A DNA stretch of 64,000 nucleotides, taken from Apiotrichum sp. Y4204. Lineage: Eukaryota; Basidiomycota; Tremellomycetes; Trichosporonales; Trichosporonaceae. Shown here in pieces: positions 10,631-19,202 of this stretch (the stretch's first letter is position 1; every line of letters starts with the position of its first letter). The DNA lies in assembly GCA_025531455.1 (NCBI GenBank), contig JAMYHL010000007.1, forward strand, positions 744,001-808,000, in the 5' to 3' direction. The translations under genes were made by a program, and so were the position numbers. The notes beneath the pieces were generated by a model. That model was not told where the DNA came from, ran no database searches, and worked only from the letters and a program-made list of their open reading frames with translations.

Positions 10631-12817
10631 ATGGCACGCGACAGCCGCGGTCGCTTCATTAAGCAGTCGGCGTTGAAGAAGTCGCAGGAGAAGGATCAGG
10701 ATGGCGCCAAGGAGCCCAAGTGAGTCGCCCCGAGATGTCTTGATCTGGCAGCGTCAGTTTTGCCATGCAATTCACTAACGCCGTTTAGCAAGGGTCTTCC
10801 CACGCAGACGTCTGAGATATCTCTGGACGAGACTGTGGCTCTCGCAGCCGGGATGTAAGTGATGATCACATCACCCACCACTGACAGTACAGTGACGGCC
10901 CCACCCCCACCGAGCCCGTGGCTGAGCCGACAGCCGCTGCTGGCAAACGCGCCGAGCGCCACTACTCGTCGGCTCCCACCACCCGTCCCTCGTCGCCTCC
11001 ACCCCCCCCTCCTCCGAAGGCTCCGCAGTTCTGGGACCCTTCCCTTGTCGGGCAGATGTCTTCAGGCCCCTCGAAGACGTCCTCCGACCTTCCACAGGAG
11101 GAGGATGACGAGACCAACTGTAAGTCCGCATGAGTGAGAGAGAGTGAGCCTGCCCTAACGTCAGCAGCCCAGATGACGGCGCCGGCCCCGCCTCTTCCCC
11201 CGAACTGGAAGGAGGTGTTCCGCGATGGCACCGGCACAGAGTGGGAGGCCCCAGTTGGCTTCCAGGCGTCTCAGAAGTCTCGGGCGTCGCCGCCACCAGT
11301 AGGGCTGTCACAGGGGTCCTCTGTCCCAACCCTCCCCACCCTCCCCACCTTTGCGCCAGCCAGTGGTGCGACCGCCGCAGTCGTTGCGGCTTCGGCAACC
11401 GTGCCCTCCCCAGAAGCCGTCGACCACCAGCTAGGCCCGGCGCCTGGTTCACAGACATCTAGACGTGGTGAGATGTCTGCCGAGACATCTGCAGAGACGT
11501 CTAGCGAGACGTCTGAGGCGGCTCCTTCTCTTGCCCCCCCCTCTGCACCCTCAACCCCGCGAGTCCTCCATGCTGTCACCACTCGCCCTCGCCGTCGCAC
11601 TCGAGCGACTGCCACCCCCCCCCCTCCCCCCCCGCCGCAAGACCAAGAGGACTCCCCTCTGTCCTCCCCGGCTTCCGAATCATGGGAACCGGACTCGGAC
11701 GAGGAATCGTCGTCAAGCTCGGCCGCGCCGTCCCCTGAGCCGTCCCCTGAGCCCAAGGGCGAGTCTGAGCATGAGGCTGAGGCCGAGGGTGATGCCGACC
11801 CTCAGTTCGACACCAACACCGTCGAGGTGTTCACTCCAGACTGGAGTCACGACGACGGTTTGGTCTACTCCGACAAGAGCTGTCAGCTTCCGGCCGCACT
11901 GCTTCCTGCATGGAAGGCACGAATCGCCAAGCTGGTCGAGGCCAAACCCAAGACCCTCAGTACAGTAAGTGATCGTCTGAGATGTCTTGAATGTCTTGAG
12001 ACATCTTCCCACAAGATGTCTCAGACATCTTCCACGGGGAACTACTCTTACACCACAGCTTCTCCAACGTCTTGGTACAGTCGTCAACTCGTTTGCTGGG
12101 AACAAGATGACTCTGCGTACGGGATCTGAGCGCTGCTGCTTCTGTCGCAGGGATGGAGTGCCATGCTACTCCACGGGCTACAGCTGTGCGTATTGCAACA
12201 TTACCAAAGCCAACTGCCCCATCTCGAAGAGCAAGGAGGTCAAGGTCGAGCAGGAGGACGTCAAGGTCAAGGTCGAGAAGAGCACCAAGGACGACAATGG
12301 TGAGGCCGCGGTGATCCACTCGGTCGTCAACTCCGCGACTCTAGCCAGCGCGAAGAACATCCACCACACCGTCAGTGGTGTGATCGTCAAGCTTACCAAG
12401 TTCGCGAAAGACCATGTGTCCGGCATCCAAGCCGAGCTGCTCGAGGCACACATCAGCCATCTGTCTACGGCTGTGAATGATGCTGCCAACATTGTCCGTC
12501 AGCTCGAAGACAAGACCAAGACCAAGACAACTGAGATGTCTGAGCCGATGGAGACAGCCGGGTCCGAGACGCCTGAGCAGGACCCAGTGTGGCCGCCACC
12601 TATGTCGTCACCGCCGCCGGGTATGCCTAAGGGATCCGACCCTTTCGGCAAGCTGATAAAAGGTCTCTACGAACAATTCCCCGATGAGCTCTCACCTGGT
12701 TCGGACCCGTTCGCTGCTCAGGCTCAGGCCGGCCCTGGTCCTTCGACTAAGGCGGCTAAGAAGAAGCGCAAGGCGACCGAGGTAACCGTGATAGAGGCGA
12801 AGAAGAAGAAGAAGTGA
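10631..12817 (+). CDS. MULE accessory protein with a Zn2Cys6-like cluster
   Basis: Five exons (10631-10719, 10789-10854, 10893-11119, 11165-11964, 12059-12817) join in phase to 646 residues. Residues 1-400 are Pro/Ser/Thr/Glu-rich and probably disordered. Around 420-450 lies C-x2-C-x6-C-x6-C-x2-C-x6-C (CCFCRRDGVPC, then SCAYCNITKANC), matching the spacing of fungal Zn(II)2Cys6 DNA-binding clusters. A helical segment follows (about 485-540), and the C-terminus is lysine-rich, ending EAKKKKK, a likely nuclear signal. The acceptor at 11164 is followed directly by CAG, so a NAGNAG choice adds or removes one residue. The last intron (11965-12058) holds four octamers. A role as DNA-binding partner of the transposase, or reader of the octamer, is inference. 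I recognise no characterised relative. Confidence 0.8.
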
Positions 12818-13019
12818 TGTAGATCTTGATATTTGGAGAGTTATGATATATCATGTGGACGAGATGTCTTTCAGGTTCAGTGTGGATGTCTCAAGATGTC
12901 TCAAGAGGTCTCAATAACGTAAAAAAAGTCCGCAAGTCATACATGACGTGTAGTAAAGATGTCCAAGATGCCTGAGGTGTCTTAAAGGTGTAACTTCAGG
13001 GAGGAGCACGTGGAAAACC

Positions 13020-13070
13020 CATGGGACGGTCGATTTTGCAGCTTTTTGGCCGGTCGCTCTAAATTCTCTC
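13020..13070 (-). repeat. right terminal inverted repeat of the MULE
   Basis: Perfect 51-bp inverted copy of 7181-7231, ending in CTAAATTCTCTC immediately before the right target duplication. Confidence 0.96.
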
Positions 13071-13079
13071 GTCTCGTGA
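13071..13079. repeat. right 9-bp target-site duplication (GTCTCGTGA)
   Basis: Identical to 7172-7180. The empty site before insertion would have held a single copy. Confidence 0.95.
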
Positions 13080-13704
13080 GCCGTCCAAGCGGGGCCTGGC
13101 TCTCTCTCAGGTTCTCACCTGCAAGCGGCGCCAACCGTTGTCGATGGCGGAGTTCTTAAGCAACTCCGACTCTGACACACTATCAGGCGTCGCGAGGCGT
13201 AGATTGGCATCTGGAAGCGACAGACGATTACAGACGACCCTGGAGAGCCCATTCTTTGCCTGCGGCTCAACCAAGCACTGCCTCGGCAAACGGCAGAAAA
13301 TGTTGCTCTTGAGCGGGGACCCGCGGGTTGGGTTGACCTGGGGCGCCTGCTGGTTGCTCTGATATGCGCGCCATGTGGGGTAGTGTTACGAATAGCATAC
13401 AGTACAGAATGGGTAAGGCAGACATTTGCAGTGCGGTTATCGGCGGCGGATGCGGGTATCAGCTGTGTAAGTCGTCTGCGGGGTGGAGTGCGGGGCCAGC
13501 AGACGCTGTGCATATGAATCTTCCTGGAACAGTCTTCCTGGAACGATCGGGAGTACGATCCGGAAAACGGGATATCTGGCACGGTTCTCCAAGGTTCTCG
13601 CCGCGTTACTCATGATAGTGGGCTGGCCGATAATAGCCCCCTCGCGTAGCCGATAATAGTTTGCTCATGGCCCGGTACCTCTCCGTGGGCAATGAATCTG
13701 CGGC
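13080..13704. other. intergenic, 3' of the transcription-factor gene
   Basis: Short open frames only, none with a recognisable motif. Two near-identical stretches with CCGATAATAG occur at about 13628 and 13650. No RNA gene is visible. Confidence 0.5.
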
Positions 13705-15936
13705 TCAGCCGATAAGCACCGAGCGGCCAATCTCAACCGCGACCTCCCGCCAGTTGCACGCCTGCAAGTCATATCCCTCGTCGATGCGCCGCCACATCTC
13801 CTCGACAATCATGCGTGTGCTCTCAATCTCGTGACAGCACTGATACGCGAATGTCTTGATAATTCCCCGCGCGACGTTGCGCTTGTCCGCGTCGACAATC
13901 ACCGAGCACCCGATGAGCAGCGACCAGTTGAGGAACTCGACCTTGTCGCCTACCTCGATACACAGCTCGAGGATCGCAGCCGCGCTGCTCTGCACGTCCG
14001 AGTCGTCCCGTGGGCGCTTCTGCATGTCGCGCAGCACAACAATCTGCACGGCGTGCCACAGCGTCATGCTCCCCATCATCGTCCGCGGCGCGAGGTACCG
14101 TGCTGGAGCCTCCGCGCGCCACGTGGCGAGCTCAATCTGGACGTCGGCGAGTCGCCGGCTCAGCTCCATCCGCTCCATCGCTGCAGGGCTGTGCAGCGAC
14201 ACTGCCGGATCCAGATCGTTCAGCGGTCGGTAGTGTGCCTCAAAGCGGCGCCACTCAGAGTAGAGCGTGAGCACGGTGGCCGTAATGCGCAGCAGCAGCC
14301 GGTCGAAACCGACGAGCGACTCGACGGATTCCCACTGGGTGTCAGTAAGCGCGCCAGAAGAAATGGAGCCAGAAGTCGGAGGAGGTAGAAAAGGCTGGAG
14401 CAGAGTGAAGGGCCCCAGTGTGCAAGTATTATGCACACCGGTACCTCCATCACCGATGCAGCAGCAATCCTGAGGTCCCGCAACGCACATCTTTCCAGCA
14501 TTTCGCCTCCACACCCAAACCCACCTCGCGGTCCGTCTGGCCGGTCGTACCCAACGCCTCCCACCAGGGCGAGTCGTTGTCGAGAATTGTTGGTGGGTCG
14601 CCGGTGGTGAAGCACGAGAAGATGTCGTGCATGACGCCGTGTTCGATGAGGTATCTGCGTGCAGAGAGCGGGGGCGTGAGTTCGCTCCCTGGACGGCCTG
14701 CCAGGGCGGTACGCCAATCCATCCCGAACAGCACGTTTCCAGCACCGCCGCGGTGCGCGATTGCCGCCTTGGCGTAACGCAAAGGTTCGCGCCAGGAAAC
14801 AGACGCGCCGAGAATGTCGTTGTCGACGATCATGAGCGACGCAGCAAGGAAGGCATCGTGCGCCAGCTCGCCTGGTACGCGGCGTGCCTGCCGCAGGAGA
14901 CCGAGGGACGTCTGCCGGTACTGTTTGCTCAGTTGGAGCGTGTGCTCTGCCTCGGGAAGGCGGCTTGTTGCCTCGAGATACGCTAGGTGTGTTGCGCCGA
15001 TCGCGAGCATGCTGTATTTCAGCGCCGAGGTCGAGAGTGGTGCGTCGCCTGTCGGAAAGAGGAACATTGGCGCAATGTGCTCCACCCAGGGGTTGGACTG
15101 CTGTCAGCGGGATGAAAGCATGGCGCAGCTGAAGCATCGCCCTGCGATGCTCGGTCGCGCACCGGCCATTCTGCACAACTCACGTCCTCGTCAATGACCA
15201 TGATTGATAGCGAATACGTCAGACAGTGGTGGAACTGTGGTTAGCCTTGCCTCAGGGCCGCACGCACACATCGGAGGTCCTCGGGGAGGGGGAACGCGAG
15301 GGAGAGGAATTCTGGCGGGTCCACGGGATTGTTAAAGAAGGAGCCCATTTTGGTCTTGCGGAACAGCGCGTGTACCATCTCTATCGGCGGGAGAGAGTCG
15401 ATGATCCGGCGGTGGTCGGCCGGCTGCACCTGCATCGGGAGGGAGGGCGGGGACATGGACGTGCCCTGCTGCGGTTCGCCAAACGTTGCGATCGCGTTCG
15501 CAGCAACGTTGCTCGGCCGATTGTGCCTGCTCCCCAGCGCGGCGTCCACTGCCGCCGCATCAAACGCCTTCTTGACGGGATACACGCACTCGGCGCCATA
15601 GTTTACGCAGCGCTTGCATTCAGGCCGTTCTGCGGTTAGTAGAGCTTAAGCGGCGCACGCACCGAGTTCGCACTTGATCCGACGCGCGCGGCATACGAGG
15701 CAGCCGTTGCGCGAGCGTGTGCGTTTGACCTGAGACTGTGATTGGGACTGAGCTTGGGATTGTGATTGTGATTGTGAATGGGATTGAGAGCGCGACTGTC
15801 CGCCAGAATACCCCCCACTCGTGCCCGAGCCGGACGCGGATCCCGATCCCGAAGCGACTGGCGCCGAGCTCGAGGCGACGGCGTTCGTGCGCTCGCTGAC
15901 GGAGAGACGGCGCTTGACAGGGGGCGAGGAGGACAT
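13705..15936 (-). CDS. Zn2Cys6 fungal transcription factor (Fungal_trans_2-like)
   Basis: Exons run 15936-15663, 15629-15268, 15234-15184, 15097-14525 and 14394-13705, giving about 649 residues. The N-terminus has a Ser-Gln repeat followed by a binuclear zinc cluster, C-x2-C-x6-C-x6-C-x2-C-x6-C. The cluster is split by a 33-nt intron: CLVCRARRIKCEL lies before it and RPECKRCVNYGAEC after it. The rest resembles the fungal-specific transcription factor domain (FHHCLTYSLSIMVIDED, then SNPWVEHIAPMF). A second 33-nt intron is at 15235-15267. The donor of the last intron could also be GTGCGT near 14492, still in phase, which would add 11 residues. Expected role: nuclear, sequence-specific regulator. 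Its targets are not evident from the neighbours. Confidence 0.87.
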
Positions 15937-17862
15937 GGTGCGCGAGCAAGGGCGAGGTCGATGGGAAACAAGACGGGACGCAGAGCGGGGCGCAGCGCGA
16001 GACTCGGGGCCGTCGGCCAGTATTATTATTAGTTACGATGGGATGTGAGGGAGAGAGAAAAGAAATGTCGATGCGTGTTGTGGACGGATATACGCCCGCA
16101 GACGAGCATCCTTGGTTGCTGTTGCGGCAGTGGACAAAGAGGTGGACAATGGGGGAATCTTAACCGAGACGGCTGGGCGCTTGGCGAGATTAGCGAACAG
16201 ACCAGCGGGCGGGGCCTGTGTGGGGTCAGCGGCAAAGTGTCAAGTGCCGCGCCAGGCGGGGAGATGTGGGGGAGAATTTGTGCGTGCATCGTGGATCATG
16301 GAGGGGAGAGGATGTGAGAGTATATGAGACCATGCATGCATGTATGCATGTGAGAGAGGATGAGACATCAGACAGAGGATGACTTGAGACACGCTGGGTG
16401 GCAAACAACCAGCCATAAGACATAAACATCGAAAAAAACTCTACAGGAGGACGCGATTTCCGCCTCTACATCCAGCCACCACCGTCGCATCTCTCAAATC
16501 CGCATCGCATCACGTCGCGTCAAGAGCAGGCGGGCATGCGAGCATTCTTTCATGCATGCACACACCCTTCTACACGTTAAACACGTTTTTACATTGTCGT
16601 ATGCATTCCACGCTGCAGGACCATGGTACCGTGGCCCGTGGCCAGGACTAGCAACAGGCTTGTAGCCGAACAAACACCGCAGAGACGCCGAATGCCGCTG
16701 CCGAAAAGCGAAAGAAAGTGATGAAGACGCGACACTTTGTTGTCAACGTGAAAAATTTATAAAGATTGGGAGCCTTGCTTGTTGTTTTCGTTAGCATGGA
16801 GGATGTTAGAGATGAGTCTGTCGATAGCTGGGCGATTGCACGGCCTCTGGTGTCTGTTGGTGCGCATATTCCGCTGAGACGAGAGATATCGCCAGGTGGC
16901 CAAATAACAGCACGGCTCGCGCGACTCTCCACACCGGGGCCGACACGTCCCCTACCCTAGTCCTAAGATCCTAGACCACAGATAACCACGAGCGCTCGCG
17001 TCGCTCGCCTCGTTAACGAGCGATTGTCAGTCTTCGCGAGAGATATCGACAACGCGCACGACCCTTCATACCCCATCCACATGCAGGGCTGACAAGGTGG
17101 GGCTCAACGCGGGGATTTCCACCAAACGCCCCTTTGGTTGTGACGATGCACGATATACCCCACTCACTCTGCCAGCCCCTTTGGAGCCATGGACGACATG
17201 GCTTCAGAATACGTCCAGATGATGTTCAACGGCAGATTCCAATGATATGTTCGGCAATTGTAAGACAGACGCTTGAAAACCTGTGACCATCGGACGCCAG
17301 CAGGCCAGCAGGTTGTGCCATGTTATGTCTGGGGTCAAGCGCCAGAAACAAAACTAACGCGTGACTGCCCAGACGTCGCCCTCTGTCTCACTGTAGCGGA
17401 GCTCGTGTTCGGTTCTATCTCTCACGCCTCACATTTTTTCTAATTTTTTTCTCTGATCTGTCTGGATATTATAACTTTTCTGACTTACTTTCCCGATTCC
17501 GGACTCTACTGACTTCTGGGACTTATCTGCGTAGCGCCGGCTCTAATCAGCCATCTGCTTTCACGGGGTGACGTCGGGAACTGCCACGAGACCTTCAAAC
17601 AAAGAGCGGAATAAGGGTGATTTAATAGACGATATTATACGACATGTCAGCTCGCTATCAGTCGGTCTGCGCCCTGCTTTGGAGCGGCTGTTGTGAAAAG
17701 CAGAAACGAGCACACAGGAAGAAAACTAACAGGTTTGCTGTTCTTCAGTCTTTCTCGAGAACAACACCAGTCAGGACAAGAAGACACAAAACCGACAACC
17801 TGGGTTAGCCACTGACCAGAATCCTCGCTTACTTCAGAGACAAAGATTTCACAAATTTCATC
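15937..17862. other. long intergenic region upstream of the transcription factor
   Basis: No convincing gene is present. Features seen: CATG-rich alternating runs near 16331-16352 and 16550-16560, a pyrimidine-rich AT patch at 17430-17460, and several short frames without motifs. It probably holds the transcription-factor promoter and leader, and the upstream flank of the tRNA gene. Confidence 0.5.
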
Positions 17863-17964
17863 GGGCGTGTGGCGCAGTGGTAGCGCGTCTCTTTTGCAAA
17901 GACTTGACCTATCAGGCGAGTCCAACAATAGTGAAGATCCTGGGTTCAATCCCCAGCGCGTCCA
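17863..17964 (+). tRNA. tRNA-Ala (anticodon UGC) with a 30-nt intron
   Basis: The acceptor stem GGGCGTG pairs with CGCGTCC (one G-U and one U-G pair), with discriminator A at 17964. The D arm is GCGC/GCGC, the anticodon loop reads TTTGCA, and the T arm is CTGGG-TTCAATC-CCCAG. The mature parts are 17863-17898 and 17929-17964. The intron 17899-17928 follows position 37, the canonical eukaryotic site. The anticodon stem has one U-U mismatch (29-41). The fit to the conserved fungal tRNA-Ala(UGC) layout, including the variable loop, is close. Confidence 0.85.
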
Positions 17965-18166
17965 GAACATTTTTGCCTGTTTTTTTTTTACCTCCACCTC
18001 TTGCGCCGCTGGCGCGGAGCGAGCCGACCGAACCGAGATCGCGAGATTGCTAGATCAAGGCCGACGCGCCGCCGTGGTCATGGATGATGAGATGAACTTG
18101 GACTTGCTCCCAACTGGCAACCCGCAATTCACCCCGACTCCCTCACCCCACCTCCCTCTATACACG

Positions 18167-19106
18167 ATGACCGCCCCCGCGTTTCTCAGCACCCACGTCG
18201 GCGCCCTCACCCGCGCACCGGGCACGGCGAGCCGACCACACATTACGCTGACGTGGGCGCAGAGCCTCGACGCCAAGATTGCGGGGCCGGGCGGCGCGCG
18301 CGTCACGCTCAGCGGGGACGAGAGCATGCTCATGACTCACTGGTAGGTGATGAGATTGGTGGTGGGGGTGGGACTGACGCAGCAGGCTGCGGACGATGCA
18401 CGATGCGATTCTCGTCGGAGTGCAGACTGTCGTGATGGACGACCCGCGGCTGAAGAGTATGGTTGAATGTCCAGATTTTGTATGTAGCTCACGGCAGTCC
18501 AGCTGGTTCCGCAGGACGACCCGGCGCTCCTCCCGCCCCAACCGCTGATTCTCGATCCTGCGCTCCGCATGTCGCCCGCGGCGCGCATGCTCGCCGAGTG
18601 GCGGAATAACCGGGAAAATAACGACAGGGCGCGCGGAGCGAAGATTGTGCGGCAGCCGTGGATCCTGTGCGGGACGGATGCGGACGCAGACAAGGCCGCA
18701 GCACTCGAGGAGGCTGGCGCGCGGGTCGTGCGTGTCGAGCTCGTTGATGGTGAGTGGTGCTGGTGGCTTTGGCTGACTCCAGGCCGGATCGCGCCCTCCG
18801 CCCTCCCCCGCATCTTGAAAGATCTCGGGCTGCGCTCCGTCATGATCGAGGGCGGGTCGCGCGTGCTCTCGTCGTTCCTGCATTCGCCGGCGCGCGAGGA
18901 CGGGACACCGCTGGTCGACAGCGTTGTGGTTACTGTTGCGCCCATGTTCATCGGGGAGGGGATCAGTGTCGTGCCTCCTGTGGGTCTGCTGCGTAGATAT
19001 CATGCTGACTCTTTAGGGAGAAGACATCGGCCTCCCGCCGCTCCGCTACATTCATACCGAGACCATGGGCAAGGACGCCGTCATGGTGTGTGCCCTGCAA
19101 CAGTGA
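18167..19106 (+). CDS. RIB7: 2,5-diamino-6-ribosylamino-pyrimidinone 5'-phosphate reductase (riboflavin synthesis)
   Basis: The enzyme performs the NADPH-dependent reduction of the ribosyl side chain in the fungal riboflavin pathway. Five exons (18167-18342, 18386-18456, 18498-18749, 18783-18979, 19017-19106) join to 261 residues, close to yeast Rib7 (244). RibD_C-type motifs are PHITLTWAQSLDAKIAG near the N-terminus, AILVGVQTVVMDDPRLK, LILDPALR, and near the end VMIEGGSRVLSSFL and GKDAVMVCALQ. Introns are 33-43 nt. An in-frame ATG at 18080 would add 29 residues; 18167 is preferred because the conserved core then begins about 24 residues in, as in known homologues. The gene lies 200 bp downstream of the tRNA-Ala gene. 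Confidence 0.92.
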
Positions 19107-19202
19107 TTCGTACCTACAGACAACCCATGCATAGTCTAACTGCCATAATCCCTAACGGGCTTTTACAAGCTACTCCAGACAACCAAGGTGACTACGCCCG
19201 GC

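Larger units (their letters stand above)
7261..12901. repeat. 34 dispersed copies of the palindromic octamer AGAYRTCT inside the MULE
   Basis: By direct reading, AGATGTCT starts at 7286, 8093, 8618, 8629, 8951, 9870, 9885, 9894, 10245, 10733, 11054, 11471, 11980, 12014, 12534, 12862 and 12894. Its reverse complement AGACATCT starts at 7261, 7607, 8928, 9472, 10235, 11453, 11483, 11999 and 12023. The palindromic form AGACGTCT starts at 7586, 9677, 9690, 10266, 10806, 11495 and 11507, and AGATATCT at 10815. About 0.4 copies of this four-word family would be expected by chance in 5.9 kb at equal base frequencies. Copies lie in exons, introns, the spacer between the genes and both untranslated flanks, but not in the terminal repeats. 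Near-copies (for example at 7467 and 12884) add to the number. The function is unknown. Confidence 0.9.
7181..13070 (+). mobile_element. complete autonomous Mutator-like (MULE) DNA transposon, 5,890 bp
   Basis: The element is bounded by perfect 51-bp terminal inverted repeats (7181-7231 and 13020-13070) and a perfect 9-bp target duplication. It carries two genes on the same strand: a transposase with an uninterrupted MULE core (7468-10267) and an accessory Zn2Cys6-like protein gene (10631-12817). Identical ends and intact frames indicate a recent, possibly still mobile insertion. It sits between the amine oxidase and a transcription-factor gene and interrupts neither. The two-gene layout recalls MuDR (mudrA plus mudrB), but the second protein shows no visible resemblance to MURB. 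The interior holds 34 copies of the octamer AGAYRTCT. Confidence 0.95.
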
